A DNA stretch of 64,000 nt from Pseudoalteromonas gelatinilytica (GTDB lineage: Bacteria > Pseudomonadota > Gammaproteobacteria > Enterobacterales > Alteromonadaceae). The notes under the pieces were generated by a model. The model ran no database searches, had not been told where the DNA came from, and was given only the letters and a program-made list of their open reading frames with translations. Where the stretch lies: assembly GCF_001641615.1 (NCBI RefSeq), contig NZ_LRRU01000020.1:516525-580524 (forward strand), read 5' to 3'. Positions 17,660 through 27,679 of this stretch are shown here, one piece after another (position 1 is the first letter of the stretch; each line of letters starts with the position of its first letter). The translations under genes and the position numbers were made by a program.

Positions 17660-17947
17660 CTAGGCAATACTCGCATTTACGCGGTCACGTAATTCTTTAC
17701 CTGGTTTAAAATGTGGTACGTGCTTACCGTCTAACTCAACTGTTTCGCCAGTCTTTGGATTACGACCTGTGCGAGGAGAACGATAATGCAATGAGAAACT
17801 TCCAAAGCCACGGATCTCGATGCGATCTGAGCTAGATAATGAGCCGGCCATTTGTTCAAGAATTTCTTTAACGGCATTTTCAACATCTTTCACAGGGATG
17901 TGTGCGTGTTGCTCGGCAAGTTGTTCTATCAATTCTGACTTAGTCAT
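17660..17947 (-). CDS. ihfB: Integration host factor subunit beta
   Basis: The 95-residue HU/IHF family DNA-bending protein starts [23 protein letters not shown] and carries the beta-arm signature [21 protein letters not shown] (shown in part; residues about 47-67), with the intercalating Pro. It forms a heterodimer with IhfA, acting in nucleoid organisation, transcription and recombination. AAGGAAAC precedes the ATG. It follows rpsA after a hairpin, as in E. coli. Confidence 0.97.
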   Translation of the reverse strand: MTKSELIEQLAEQHAHIPVKDVENAVKEILEQMAGSLSSSDRIEIRGFGSFSLHYRSPRTGRNPKTGETVELDGKHVPHFKPGKELRDRVNASIA

Positions 17948-17971
17948 AGCGTTTCCTTAAAGAGTGGTAAA

Positions 17972-17993
17972 GGAAGGGCAAAACTGCCCTTCC
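17972..17993 (-). terminator. Hairpin between rpsA and ihfB
   Basis: Perfect arms GGAAGGGCA and TGCCCTTCC with a four-base loop lie between rpsA and ihfB. Only a short T-run follows on the minus strand, so it is probably a partial terminator or processing site separating the highly expressed rpsA from ihfB. Confidence 0.65.
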
Positions 17994-18012
17994 AATTTTA
18001 AAAGACTAGATA

Positions 18013-19680
18013 TTAGTCTTTTTGAGCATTTTTGAATGCTGCAGCCATAGCGTTTTCGAACGCTGGCTCTTCTTTCTTAAGCTTCTCTAGTACTTCTTTC
18101 TCTTCTGCTTCGAAAAGAGCTTTAACAGATAAGCTTAAAGTGCGGTTCTTACGATCAACACCAACGTATTTCGCTTCGATTTCGTCGCCTACAGAAACTA
18201 CAGTAGTAGCATCTTCAACGCGCTCTTGAGCGATATCAGCTACACGGATGTAACCTTCAACGCCTTCGATTAGCTCAACAGTTGCGCCTTTCGCATCAAC
18301 TTCAGTCACTTTACCTTTAACAATAGCACCTTTTTTGTTTGCGTCCAGGTAGTTATTGAATGGGTCAGCTTCGATTTGTTTAACGCCTAGAGAGATACGC
18401 TCACGCTCTGGGTCAACTTGTAATACGATAGCAGTGATTTCGTCGCCTTTCTTGAATTCACGTACAGCTTCTTCGCCTGGCGTGTTCCAAGAAATGTCTG
18501 AAAGGTGAACAAGACCGTCAATACCGCCTTCAAGACCGATGAAGATACCGAAGTCAGTGATTGATTTGATCTTACCAGTAACTTGGTCGCCTTTGTTTTG
18601 TAGACGAGCAAATTCTTGCCATGGGTTAGCAATACATTGCTTAAGACCAAGAGAAATACGACGACGCTCTTCGTCGATTTCAAGAACCATAACTTCAACA
18701 GTGTCACCTAGTGAAACAACTTTTGAAGGGTGGATGTTCTTGTTAGTCCAATCCATTTCAGAAACGTGTACTAGACCTTCTACGCCTTCTTCGATTTCAA
18801 CGAAACAACCGTAGTCAGTAAGGTTAGTTACACGACCAGAAAGCTTAGAACCTTCTGGGTAACGACCAGCGATAGCTGCCCATGGATCTTCGCCAAGTTG
18901 TTTAAGACCTAGAGATACACGAGTTTTATCTTTGTCGAATTTAAGAACTTTAACTGCGATTTCGTCGCCAACATTAACGATTTCTGAAGGGTGCTTAACA
19001 CGCTTCCACGCCATGTCTGTGATGTGTAGTAGACCGTCAACACCACCAAGGTCAACGAACGCACCGTAGTCAGTAAGGTTCTTAACGATACCTTTAACTT
19101 CTTGACCTTCAACAAGGTTAGCAAGAAGCTCTTCGCGCTCTTGTGAGTTTTCTGATTCGATAACTGCACGGCGAGAAACAACAACGTTGTTACGTTTTTG
19201 GTCAAGCTTGATTACTTTGAACTCAAGCTCTTTACCTTCAAGGTGAGTTGTGTCACGTACTGGACGAACATCAACAAGTGAACCAGGTAAGAATGCACGG
19301 ATTGAATCAACTTCAACAGTGAAACCGCCTTTAACTTTACCGTTGATAACACCAGTAACAGTCTCTTGCTCTTCACATGCTTTTTCTAAGCGGATCCACG
19401 CTTCGTGACGCTTCGCTTTCTCACGAGAAAGGATAGTTTCACCGAAACCGTCTTCGATTGCGTCTAAAGCTACATCTACTTCGTCGCCAACAGCAACTTC
19501 TAGTTCACCAGCAGCATTTTTGAATTGCTCAGCAGGGATTGCACTCTCAGATTTAAGACCAGCATCAACAAGTACGATGTTGTTCTCGATTGAGATAACT
19601 GTACCTTTAACGATAGAGCCTTGCTCTGCTTCAAAACCCTTTAGGCTTTCTTCAAATAACTGCGCAAAATTTTCTGACAT
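18013..19680 (-). CDS. rpsA: 30S ribosomal protein S1
   Basis: The 555-residue protein has six tandem S1 beta-barrel domains. The first two bind the ribosome, and the later four (repeats of the type [22 protein letters not shown]) bind mRNA. S1 unwinds and positions mRNA on the 30S subunit. Length and repeat number equal those of the E. coli protein (557). GAGACG precedes the ATG. It is located between cmk and ihfB, the standard order. In E. coli rpsA is autoregulated through its leader; the 92-base gap upstream includes a small hairpin near 19715-19735. Confidence 0.98.
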   Translation of the reverse strand: MSENFAQLFEESLKGFEAEQGSIVKGTVISIENNIVLVDAGLKSESAIPAEQFKNAAGELEVAVGDEVDVALDAIEDGFGETILSREKAKRHEAWIRLEKACEEQETVTGVINGKVKGGFTVEVDSIRAFLPGSLVDVRPVRDTTHLEGKELEFKVIKLDQKRNNVVVSRRAVIESENSQEREELLANLVEGQEVKGIVKNLTDYGAFVDLGGVDGLLHITDMAWKRVKHPSEIVNVGDEIAVKVLKFDKDKTRVSLGLKQLGEDPWAAIAGRYPEGSKLSGRVTNLTDYGCFVEIEEGVEGLVHVSEMDWTNKNIHPSKVVSLGDTVEVMVLEIDEERRRISLGLKQCIANPWQEFARLQNKGDQVTGKIKSITDFGIFIGLEGGIDGLVHLSDISWNTPGEEAVREFKKGDEITAIVLQVDPERERISLGVKQIEADPFNNYLDANKKGAIVKGKVTEVDAKGATVELIEGVEGYIRVADIAQERVEDATTVVSVGDEIEAKYVGVDRKNRTLSLSVKALFEAEEKEVLEKLKKEEPAFENAMAAAFKNAQKD

Positions 19681-19772
19681 TATACGTCTCTAAATAATTA
19701 AATAACCAATTAGCAACCATGCTGCATGGGGTTGTTAAAATAGCACTGGCTTCCTGCCGGCACCTTAATAAA

Positions 19773-20486
19773 TTACTTTTTAGCTTTTGGAAGCTTACCT
19801 GCAAGTACGGCTTCGTCGATTAAAGTTACAACTTTATCAAACACTTGCAATGCATTGAACTCGCTAGTATCGATTTCAATTGCGTCTTCTGCAGGAACAA
19901 GCGGCGCAACTTCACGTGTCATATCACGGTGATCGCGAGCTTTTATGTCCTCTAGTAGACCACTTAGTGTAACATCAAGACCGCGTTCGTTCAACTCAGC
20001 AAAGCGACGACGAGCACGCTCTTCAGCCGTTGCGGTTAAATAAATCTTTAATGGTGCATCTGGGAACACAACCGTGCCCATATCACGACCATCGGCAATT
20101 AGGCCGCTCTCAGTACGAAACGCACGTTGACGACGTAATAATGCTTCTCTCACCCGTGGTAATGCAGCAATTTTAGATGCCGCAGCACCGACTTCTTCGT
20201 TACGAATTGTGGTTGTGACGTCTTCGCCTTCCAAGACAATTTTAGATGTGTGCGTTTGGCTATCGACCAAAAACTGTACATCTAAGTTTGCAGCTAGCGG
20301 CACTAGCGCATCTTCATTATCTAATTCAATTTGATGATGAAGCGCTGCAAGTGACAGCACACGATAAATCGCACCGCTGTCTAATACATCCCAACCTAAT
20401 TTCTCGGCTAACAAGCGACAAACAGTTCCTTTACCTGAACCACTTGGGCCATCGATGGTGATTACGGGCATTGATAACGCCTGCAT
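19773..20486 (-). CDS. cmk: Cytidylate kinase
   Basis: The 237-residue P-loop NMP kinase phosphorylates CMP and dCMP. The P-loop GPSGSGKGT lies at residues 14-22. The CMP-binding region LDSGAIYR and the catalytic Arg-rich segment [13 protein letters not shown] also match the family. The start ATG has a very good ribosome-binding site (GCAGGAGG, 7 bases upstream). An ATG five codons later is a weaker alternative. It lies directly upstream of rpsA, an arrangement conserved in proteobacteria. Confidence 0.97.
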   Translation of the reverse strand: MQALSMPVITIDGPSGSGKGTVCRLLAEKLGWDVLDSGAIYRVLSLAALHHQIELDNEDALVPLAANLDVQFLVDSQTHTSKIVLEGEDVTTTIRNEEVGAAASKIAALPRVREALLRRQRAFRTESGLIADGRDMGTVVFPDAPLKIYLTATAEERARRRFAELNERGLDVTLSGLLEDIKARDHRDMTREVAPLVPAEDAIEIDTSEFNALQVFDKVVTLIDEAVLAGKLPKAKK

Positions 20487-20590
20487 TTATAACCTCCTGC
20501 AATGCACACCAAAATAAAACCGCGACATTATACGCCAGTTCTTGAAATAGATCCGCATTTAGAATGTAACTTTTTATATTTTCTTCTGTT

Positions 20591-21871
20591 TTATTGACTT
20601 GAGACAGACTCTAGTACTTTGAAAAACGTTGGAAAAGTTTTGTATGTACACTTAGGATCGTTAATGGTTATTGGCTTTCCGCCAACGGCAACCATTGCAA
20701 AACACATGGCAATGCGGTGATCGTTATAGGTGTCAATCGCGACATCGTTGAATGTCTCAGGTGGTGTAATTTCGATGAAATCTTCCCCTTCAACAACCTC
20801 TGCGCCGACTTTACGAAGCTCAGTCGCCATGGCATACAAGCGATCTGTTTCTTTTACGCGCCAGTTATAAATGTTACGAATTGCTGTTTTACCTTTTGCG
20901 AATAACGCAACAGTGGCCAGCGTCATTGCCGCATCAGGAATTGCATTAGCATCAATATCCACTGCGTTGAGCTCGCCTTTACGAACCACCAGCTTTTCAT
21001 CGTACCAATCAATTTTAGCGCCCACTTGTTCCATCACTTTGGCAAAACCAATGTCACCTTGAACAGATGCCGCACCTACCCCATTAATTTCTATTTCGCC
21101 GCCCGCTATTGCAGCCGCCGCAACAAAATAAGAGGCGCTTGAAGCATCGCCTTCAACCATAATACGCTCAAGTGCTTGGTACTGCTGACAGCCTTTTACG
21201 TAAAACGTTTGGTAGTTATCATGGCTTACTGTCACACCAAAACGCTCCATTACATCAAGGGTAATATCAATGTAAGGCTTTGATACCAGCGTGCCCTTAA
21301 TGGTAATTTCTGTGTCACCATTAAATAGTGGCGCTGCCATTAATAGTGCAGTTAAGAACTGACTTGAAATACTGCCATCAATTTCAACTTGTCCACCATT
21401 GATTTTGCCGCCTTTAATGGCCAGTGGTGGATAGTCTTTATGTTTAAGGTATTCAACATCACCGCCAAGTGCTTGCAGAGCATCAACCAAATGGCCGATT
21501 GGGCGCTCTTCCATACGTGGCTCACCCACTAGCTGGTATTCGCCTTCTACCGCCGCTAACACCGCAGTAAGAGGACGATAAGCCGTACCAGCATTACCTA
21601 AGAACAGTGGCTCACTTGGCGTTTTGAATTGACCAGCAACACCTTCTACAGTTGCCACTGTTTTGTCTTCATTTAACGTAACATTCACACCTAGCAGTTT
21701 TAACGCACCTAGCATGTGGCGAATATCATCACTGTCTAGTAGGTTTTCAACAACCGTTGTACCCTCTGCCAGTGCGGCTAGTAACAAGATACGGTTTGAT
21801 AAGCTTTTTGAGCCAGGCAGTGTCACACTGCCATTTACTTTAGAGATAGGTTCAAGACGAAGCTGTTCCAT
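20591..21871 (-). CDS. aroA: 3-phosphoshikimate 1-carboxyvinyltransferase (EPSP synthase)
   Basis: The 426-residue enzyme joins PEP and shikimate-3-phosphate in aromatic amino-acid synthesis. Family motifs include [17 protein letters not shown] (residues about 19-35), [13 protein letters not shown] (about 90-102) and [10 protein letters not shown] near the C terminus. It is a class I, glyphosate-sensitive type by the [13 protein letters not shown] motif. It starts two bases after the serC stop, with the AAGGAG ribosome-binding site inside the end of serC, so the two are coupled. Confidence 0.98.
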   Translation of the reverse strand: MEQLRLEPISKVNGSVTLPGSKSLSNRILLLAALAEGTTVVENLLDSDDIRHMLGALKLLGVNVTLNEDKTVATVEGVAGQFKTPSEPLFLGNAGTAYRPLTAVLAAVEGEYQLVGEPRMEERPIGHLVDALQALGGDVEYLKHKDYPPLAIKGGKINGGQVEIDGSISSQFLTALLMAAPLFNGDTEITIKGTLVSKPYIDITLDVMERFGVTVSHDNYQTFYVKGCQQYQALERIMVEGDASSASYFVAAAAIAGGEIEINGVGAASVQGDIGFAKVMEQVGAKIDWYDEKLVVRKGELNAVDIDANAIPDAAMTLATVALFAKGKTAIRNIYNWRVKETDRLYAMATELRKVGAEVVEGEDFIEITPPETFNDVAIDTYNDHRIAMCFAMVAVGGKPITINDPKCTYKTFPTFFKVLESVSSQ

Positions 21872-21873
21872 AA

Positions 21874-22962
21874 TTAGCTGTTCTCCTTGGCGAATTTATC
21901 CATAAAATCAACCAACGCTTGAACACCTTCAAGCGGCATCGCATTGTAGATACTCGCACGCATGCCACCCACAATGCGGTGGCCTTCAAGGGCTAATAGG
22001 CCAGCTTCTTTTGATTCACTAATGAATTTATCATTCAGTGATTCATCATTTAGCCAAAACGGCACGTTCATACGTGAACGGCAATGTTTAGCAACTTTAT
22101 TGCTATAAAACGCTGAACTATCAATAAAGTTATAAAGTAGTTCTGCTTTTGCGATGTTTTGCTCTTCCATCGCTTTAACGCCACCGTTTGCTTCAAGCCA
22201 TTCGAACACTTCAGCAGCTAAGTACCACGCAAATGTCGGTGGTGTGTTATACATGCTGCCTTGTTTTGCTTCTAAGGCGTAATCAAGTATGCCCGGCTTT
22301 GCAAGACCTTCACGCTCAAGGAGCGTTTTACGAACAATAACAATCGATAAACCAGACGGGCCGATATTTTTTTGTGCACCCGCGTAAATTAGATCGAACT
22401 GATTTACGTCAAACTCGCGCGATAAGATAGTTGAAGACATATCAGCCACAATCGGTGCAGATGGGTGTGAAGGTACTTCAAAAATTTCTATGCCGTCGAC
22501 GGTTTCATTCGGGCAATAGTGAATGTATGACGCATCCGCAGGTAATTCCCAGCTACTCGCTGGTTTAATAGAAAACTGGCCATTTTGCTGTTCATCATCA
22601 CGTACATTAATGCTTTGAACAGTCGTGAATTTTGCAGCTTCTTCAGTGGCACCTTTTGACCATACACCGTTTTCACAGTACACAGCAGGCTTACCATCAA
22701 GATGAAGGTTCAAAGGAACCGCACTAAATTGACCACGGCCACCACCGTGCATAAATAACACTTCAAACTCATCGCTAATATTCATTAAGCGGCGTAAGCT
22801 TGCTTCACATTTGGCGGTTAGCGCTAAAAAGTCACTGCTGCGATGGCTGATTTCCATCACAGAAACACCTAAACCTTGCCAATCAATAAACTCTTTTTGT
22901 GCTTTTTGCATAACTGCCGGCGGTAACATTGCCGGTCCTGCACAAAAATTATATTTAGTCAT
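21874..22962 (-). CDS. serC: Phosphoserine aminotransferase
   Basis: The 362-residue PLP enzyme makes phosphoserine in serine synthesis and acts on the matching step in pyridoxal phosphate synthesis. The start [17 protein letters not shown] and the PLP-lysine region [13 protein letters not shown] (Lys near residue 198) are characteristic. GAGG precedes the ATG. It is the first gene of a serC-aroA pair, as in E. coli, and its promoter region is shared with the gyrA terminator. Confidence 0.98.
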   Translation of the reverse strand: MTKYNFCAGPAMLPPAVMQKAQKEFIDWQGLGVSVMEISHRSSDFLALTAKCEASLRRLMNISDEFEVLFMHGGGRGQFSAVPLNLHLDGKPAVYCENGVWSKGATEEAAKFTTVQSINVRDDEQQNGQFSIKPASSWELPADASYIHYCPNETVDGIEIFEVPSHPSAPIVADMSSTILSREFDVNQFDLIYAGAQKNIGPSGLSIVIVRKTLLEREGLAKPGILDYALEAKQGSMYNTPPTFAWYLAAEVFEWLEANGGVKAMEEQNIAKAELLYNFIDSSAFYSNKVAKHCRSRMNVPFWLNDESLNDKFISESKEAGLLALEGHRIVGGMRASIYNAMPLEGVQALVDFMDKFAKENS

Positions 22963-23000
22963 TACTTTGCCTCATTCCAGTAATTATAGTGCGGATAAAA

Positions 23001-23022
23001 AAAGCGGCCGAAGCCGCTTTTT
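23001..23022 (-). terminator. Intrinsic terminator of gyrA
   Basis: The arms AAAGCGGC and GCCGCTTT with loop CGAA are flanked by A-runs and T-runs on both sides. It is placed right after the gyrA stop codon and before serC. Confidence 0.88.
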
Positions 23023-23031
23023 AAATCAATG

Positions 23032-25728
23032 TTATTCTGAAGGTGGGTTATCACCCGTTTCTTCAGTATTTGTATCGACTACTTCAACGGCCTCGCCTTC
23101 GATGGCTTCTAGCTCATCAACTTCGATTTCTTCGATACGTTGTAAACCAACTACTTGCTCTTCGTCAATAGTTCGTATCAAAATAACGCCCTGAGTATTA
23201 CGACCAACCGTAGAAACCTCGTTTACACGCGTACGTACAAGTGTACCGCGATTAGAGATGATCATGATTTCGTCGTTTTCGTCAACTTGTACTGCACCAA
23301 CCACAGCGCCATTACGCTCGCTTACTTTGATTGATACAACACCTTGTGTTGCACGGCTCTTCGATGGGTAATCTTCAAGTGCAGTACGCTTACCATAACC
23401 GTTTTCTGTCACAGTTAAGATTGCGCCATCTGACTTAGGTACGATTAACGACACAACGCGTTGGTCGTCAGCCATCTTAATACCACGAACACCTGTTGCT
23501 GTACGGCCCATTGGACGTACACCTTTGAAGCGGATTTCTGGGTTACCATTTTCATCTAGAACTGGGTTACCGTTTTCATCAACAACTTCTGATTCTTCTG
23601 CTTCTTTAAAGCGAACAACTTTACCAGCATCAGTGAATAGCATGATTTCATTCGTGCCATCAGTGATATCAACACCAATTAGGCTATCGCCTTCATTTAG
23701 GTTAACCGCGATGATGCCGCTTGCACGTTGACGGCTGTATGCAGTCAGTGGTGTTTTCTTAACTGTACCAAACGCTGTTGCCATGAAGATGTATTTATCT
23801 TCTTCGTACTCGCGTACTGGTAAGATAGCAGTGATACGCTCATCAGCTTCAAGTGGTAATAAGTTAACAATTGGCTTACCACGCGCTGCACGGCTTGCTA
23901 ATGGTAATTGATATACTTTCAACCAATATAAACGACCTGCCGTTGAGAAGCACAGAATTGTATCGTGAGTATTGGCAACTAATAGACGTTCGATGAAGTC
24001 TTCATCTTTCATCTTCGTTGCTGATTTACCTTTACCACCACGACGCTGTGCTTCGTAGTCAGTTAATGGTTGATACTTAACGTAACCTTCGTGAGAAAGC
24101 GTTACAACAACGTCTTCTTCATTGATTAGGTCTTCAAGGCTAATATCGTGAGCAGCTGCACTGATTTCAGTACGACGTTCGTCACCATATTGCTCTTTGA
24201 TTTCTACTAGCTCGTCGCGGATAACTTCCATTAGACGCTCTGGGCTTGAAAGAATGTGTAAAAGCTCAGCAATTAGATCTAGAAGTGTTTGGTACTCGTC
24301 TAAGATCTTCTCGTGCTCAAGACCCGTTAATTTGTGTAAACGTAGGTCTAGAATAGCTTGTGCTTGTTGCTCAGATAAATAGTACTGACCGTCACGGATA
24401 CCTAGATCAGCGGCTAACCAATCAGGACGTGCTACGTTATCTTCACCTGCTTTTTCAAGCATTGCTTTAACAGTACCTAGTTCCCAAGAACGTGCTGTTA
24501 ATGCAGCTTTTGCTTCTGCTGGTGTCGGTGACTTACGAATAAGTTCGATAATAGGGTCGATATTCGCAAGGGCAATTGCTAAGCCTTCAAGCGTGTGAGC
24601 GCGGTCACGGGCTTTACGTAAATCAAATACTGTACGACGTGTTACCACTTCGCGGCGGTGAATGATAAACGCTTCAAGCATTTCTTTTAAGTTGAAACAC
24701 TTAGGTTGGTTGTTATCAAGTGCAACCATGTTCATACCAAACACAGTTTGTAACTGAGTTTGTGCATATAGGTTGTTTAAGATTACTTCACCAACATCAC
24801 CACGTTTGATTTCGATAACGATACGCATACCGTCTTTATCAGATTCGTCACGTAGTGCGCTAATACCTTCAATCTTCTTATCTTTAACAAGCTCTGCGAT
24901 CTTTTCGATAAGACGTGCTTTGTTAACTTGATAAGGGATTTCGTGAACGATGATTGTTTCACGACCGGTTTTTTCGTCAACTTCGATTTCAGCACGAGCA
25001 CGGATATATACCTTACCACGACCTGTTAGGTACGCTTGCTCAATGCCTTTTTTACCATTGATAATCGCCGCAGTCGGGAAATCCGGACCTGGGATATATT
25101 CAATAAGATCAGCAATTGACATATCAGGGTTTTGAATAAGCGCTAAACAGCCATTGATAACTTCTGTTAAGTTATGAGGCGGAATGTTCGTTGCCATACC
25201 AACCGCGATACCTGAAGAACCGTTTACTAGTAAGTTAGGTACTTTTGTAGGTAATACGTCAGGAATTTGCTCAGTACCGTCGTAGTTAGGTACGTAATCA
25301 ACCGTTTCTTTTTCTAAGTCAGCTAATAATTCATGTGACATTTTCGCCATACGGACTTCCGTATAACGCATTGCTGCCGCAGAGTCACCGTCAACAGAAC
25401 CAAAGTTACCTTGGCCGTCAACAAGCATATAGCGTAATGAGAAAGGCTGCGCCATACGAACGATGGTGTCATATACCGCGCTGTCGCCATGTGGGTGGTA
25501 TTTACCGATTACATCACCAACAACACGTGCTGATTTCTTGTAAGGTTTATTCCAATCATTATTGAGTTCGTTCATTGCGAATAAAACGCGGCGGTGAACT
25601 GGCTTTAAGCCGTCACGTACGTCTGGCAATGCACGTCCTACGATTACACTCATTGCATAATCTAGGTAGGAATTTTTTAATTCATCTTCAATATTGACTG
25701 GCAGAATTTCATTGGCGAGATCAGTCAT
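23032..25728 (-). CDS. gyrA: DNA gyrase subunit A
   Basis: The 898-residue subunit introduces negative supercoils as an A2B2 complex with GyrB. The catalytic Tyr122 lies in AAAMRYTEV, and the quinolone-resistance region [11 protein letters not shown] has Ser83 and Asp87, the sensitive wild-type residues in E. coli numbering. The C-terminal pinwheel domain contains the GyrA-box (QRRGGKGKS). An extra segment with duplicated DENGNP near residue 735 accounts for part of the greater length compared with E. coli (875). The protein ends in a long acidic tail, which tunes supercoiling activity in other gyrases. Confidence 0.98.
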   Translation of the reverse strand: MTDLANEILPVNIEDELKNSYLDYAMSVIVGRALPDVRDGLKPVHRRVLFAMNELNNDWNKPYKKSARVVGDVIGKYHPHGDSAVYDTIVRMAQPFSLRYMLVDGQGNFGSVDGDSAAAMRYTEVRMAKMSHELLADLEKETVDYVPNYDGTEQIPDVLPTKVPNLLVNGSSGIAVGMATNIPPHNLTEVINGCLALIQNPDMSIADLIEYIPGPDFPTAAIINGKKGIEQAYLTGRGKVYIRARAEIEVDEKTGRETIIVHEIPYQVNKARLIEKIAELVKDKKIEGISALRDESDKDGMRIVIEIKRGDVGEVILNNLYAQTQLQTVFGMNMVALDNNQPKCFNLKEMLEAFIIHRREVVTRRTVFDLRKARDRAHTLEGLAIALANIDPIIELIRKSPTPAEAKAALTARSWELGTVKAMLEKAGEDNVARPDWLAADLGIRDGQYYLSEQQAQAILDLRLHKLTGLEHEKILDEYQTLLDLIAELLHILSSPERLMEVIRDELVEIKEQYGDERRTEISAAAHDISLEDLINEEDVVVTLSHEGYVKYQPLTDYEAQRRGGKGKSATKMKDEDFIERLLVANTHDTILCFSTAGRLYWLKVYQLPLASRAARGKPIVNLLPLEADERITAILPVREYEEDKYIFMATAFGTVKKTPLTAYSRQRASGIIAVNLNEGDSLIGVDITDGTNEIMLFTDAGKVVRFKEAEESEVVDENGNPVLDENGNPEIRFKGVRPMGRTATGVRGIKMADDQRVVSLIVPKSDGAILTVTENGYGKRTALEDYPSKSRATQGVVSIKVSERNGAVVGAVQVDENDEIMIISNRGTLVRTRVNEVSTVGRNTQGVILIRTIDEEQVVGLQRIEEIEVDELEAIEGEAVEVVDTNTEETGDNPPSE

Positions 25729-25847
25729 TTGATTTCACATTCCTTCAGTATTGACTCATTAAGAGGCAAACCGCCGTCTTAAGAGCTTTAGTTATTATTT
25801 CCAGACCATGCTATCACAATTTATTTAGATTTACAGGCGCTAAATCT

Positions 25848-25877
25848 TTGCGATTTATTAATTTCCCCCTATATAAT
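25848..25877 (+). promoter_or_regulatory. Promoter of ubiG-gph
   Basis: TATAAT lies at 25872-25877 and a -35-like TTGCGA at 25848-25853, with an 18-base spacer. It is followed by GAGGAAG and the ATG at 25905. It sits in the 176-base divergent region between gyrA and ubiG. Confidence 0.6.
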
Positions 25878-25904
25878 GGCCTCAGATTAACGAGGAAGTT
25901 TTTT

Positions 25905-26615
25905 ATGACCGAGCATCAAAATGTAGATAATGCAGAAATTGCAAAGTTTGAAGCCATCGCTGAACGTTGGTGGGACCGCGACGGAGAGTTCAAACCCCTT
26001 CATGAAATAAATCCTCTGCGTTTGGATTTTGTCGCTGATAAAGTGGGCGGCTTATTTGATAAGGAAACTTTAGATGTTGGCTGTGGTGGCGGCATTTTAA
26101 GTGAAAGTATGGCGCGTATGGGCGCAAAAGTAACCGGCATCGATATGGGCCAAGAGCCTTTAACCGTTGCTAAATTACATAGTTTAGAAACAGGCGTGCC
26201 TGTTGACTATATAAAGGTACCTGCAGAACAATTTGCTGCTGAGCAGCCTGCTCGCTTTGATGTTGTGACCTGTATGGAAATGCTTGAGCATGTTCCAGAT
26301 CCAGCTTCTATTATCCGCGCTGTCGCTGAGCTTGCTAAACCGGGTGCCGATGTGTTTTTCTCAACACTAAATAAAACACCAAAAGCCTATTTGTTTGCCA
26401 TCGTAGGTGCTGAAAAGCTATTAAAAATGGTGCCTGAAGGTACCCATGACCACAAAAAGTTTATCAAACCAGCACAACTTATTGCGTGGGCTGAAGAAGC
26501 GGGTCTAAAAGTAAGAGCCAGTACTGGCCTTAACTACAACCCATTTTCAAAGCAATACAGCTTAAATGATGATGTAAGTGTTAATTACATCCTGCACTTT
26601 GAGAAACTAGCCTAA
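25905..26615 (+). CDS. ubiG: Ubiquinone biosynthesis O-methyltransferase
   Basis: The 236-residue SAM-dependent enzyme carries out both O-methylations of ubiquinone synthesis. The SAM-binding motif [22 protein letters not shown], lies at about residues 55-75 (given in part), and the motif [16 protein letters not shown] at the N terminus is characteristic. I placed the start at the ATG preceded by GAGGAAG. The ATG 19 codons earlier falls in the promoter. The stop overlaps the gph start (TAATG). The ubiG-gph pair and its position divergent from gyrA are conserved in gammaproteobacteria. Confidence 0.97.
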   Translation: MTEHQNVDNAEIAKFEAIAERWWDRDGEFKPLHEINPLRLDFVADKVGGLFDKETLDVGCGGGILSESMARMGAKVTGIDMGQEPLTVAKLHSLETGVPVDYIKVPAEQFAAEQPARFDVVTCMEMLEHVPDPASIIRAVAELAKPGADVFFSTLNKTPKAYLFAIVGAEKLLKMVPEGTHDHKKFIKPAQLIAWAEEAGLKVRASTGLNYNPFSKQYSLNDDVSVNYILHFEKLA

Positions 26616-27289
26616 TGAGTGGTGTGCAAACACCCTCTATCGATTTTGATGCCTTTATTTTTGATTTAGATGGCACACTACTCGATACCGCAGATGATTT
26701 AGGTGGCGCATTAAACCGTGTGTTAGCAGATGCCAATGTGGCCCCTGTTGCTGAACATATATACCGCCCTGCTGCATCTAATGGCGCTAATGCATTATTA
26801 GAAGCCGGCTTTGGTGATAAATGGCCTGAACTTGAACAACTTGCTTTACGCCAACAGCTTCTGGATTACTATGCCGAAGATATCGCTGTACACAGTAAAT
26901 GCTTCACTGGCATCGAGCAGCTTTTAATTGCGCTTAAACAAAACAATATTAAGTGGGGCATTATGACCAATAAGCCCGGCTTTTTAACTGAACCTTTAGT
27001 GCAAGCAATCCCGTCATTAAGTAATGCCCAGGCTGTTGTCAGTGGTGATACATTAGCTGTGGCAAAACCATCGCCGGATCCACTTCTCCATACCGCTGAA
27101 ATCTTAGAGGTTGATCCGAGCCGTTGTTTATATATCGGTGATGCTGAGCGTGATATTCAAGCGGCAAAGGCTGCGAATATGTACAGCGCCACGGCGTTAT
27201 GGGGTTACATACCCAGTCTAGACGCTGCGCTTGGCTGGCAAGCGGATTTTAATTGGCACTCGCCAATTGATGGCTTTAACCATATATAG
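26615..27289 (+). CDS. gph: HAD-family phosphoglycolate phosphatase-like hydrolase
   Basis: The 224-residue HAD-IA phosphatase has motif I FIFDLDGTLLDTADDL (nucleophile Asp near residue 16), motif II IMTNKPG, motif III Lys in VAKPSPDPLL, and motif IV YIGDAERDIQAA. It removes phosphate from 2-phosphoglycolate or related small sugar phosphates. The gene starts within the ubiG stop codon. In some species the ubiG-adjacent member acts as MupP in cell-wall recycling, so the exact substrate (phosphoglycolate or MurNAc-6-phosphate) is not settled. Confidence 0.88.
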   Translation: MSGVQTPSIDFDAFIFDLDGTLLDTADDLGGALNRVLADANVAPVAEHIYRPAASNGANALLEAGFGDKWPELEQLALRQQLLDYYAEDIAVHSKCFTGIEQLLIALKQNNIKWGIMTNKPGFLTEPLVQAIPSLSNAQAVVSGDTLAVAKPSPDPLLHTAEILEVDPSRCLYIGDAERDIQAAKAANMYSATALWGYIPSLDAALGWQADFNWHSPIDGFNHI

Positions 27290-27307
27290 TGTTATTTAAT
27301 ATCTAAA

Positions 27308-27323
27308 ACACCATATATTGTGA
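27308..27323. promoter_or_regulatory. Distal NrdR box
   Basis: ACACCATATATTGTGA matches the 16-base NrdR consensus (acaCwAtATaTwGtGt) closely. It lies 19 bases after the gph stop and 222 bases upstream of the tandem NrdR pair near nrdA. Confidence 0.6.
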
Positions 27324-27472
27324 TCTGATTTACTTTTGAACATTCTTTGATGATAAAAAAAACAGTCAAAATTTATTTTTAATTACGGTAAATTTTCTGG
27401 ATCTTTTGTTGATTTCTACAAATTTCGTCGTCTATGAATGTTCAAAGGTTAATGGTTACTAACACAAAGCGT

Positions 27473-27492
27473 TTATCCAATAGTTATCCACA
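27473..27492 (+). promoter_or_regulatory. Two DnaA boxes upstream of nrdA
   Basis: TTATCCAAT (27473-27481) and the perfect TTATCCACA (27484-27492) start 11 bases apart, about one helical turn. In E. coli DnaA binds paired boxes in the nrdA promoter to couple dNTP supply to replication. The same control is inferred here. Confidence 0.65.
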
Positions 27493-27529
27493 AAATGGGG
27501 CAATTCTATCCCTTGCAAAACAGCGCAGA

Positions 27530-27576
27530 CCACACTATCTTGTGATCTGCAATTTAAACAACACCAGATATTGTGG
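27530..27576. promoter_or_regulatory. Tandem NrdR boxes at the nrdA promoter
   Basis: CCACACTATCTTGTGA (27530-27545) and ACACCAGATATTGTGG (27561-27576) start exactly 31 bases apart. This is the three-helical-turn spacing typical of NrdR box pairs. NrdR is the nucleotide-sensing repressor of ribonucleotide reductase genes. The pair lies about 100-150 bases before the nrdA start. Confidence 0.8.
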
Positions 27577-27679
27577 CTAAATGTTATTCAATTAGTTCTC
27601 TGGTGTTTAATAATAATAATTACATAAAGAATACCTTTGTCTTTACAACTATAATTTCCCAAGGAATACAGGCAAAACT

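Noticed and set aside
25437..25500. Quinolone-resistance mutation in gyrA
   Set aside because: Ser83 and Asp87 are the sensitive residues; nothing unusual is present.
25848..25904. Earlier ATG for ubiG
   Set aside because: It overlaps the TATAAT promoter element, and GAGGAAG precedes the later ATG, which gives the family's usual N terminus.
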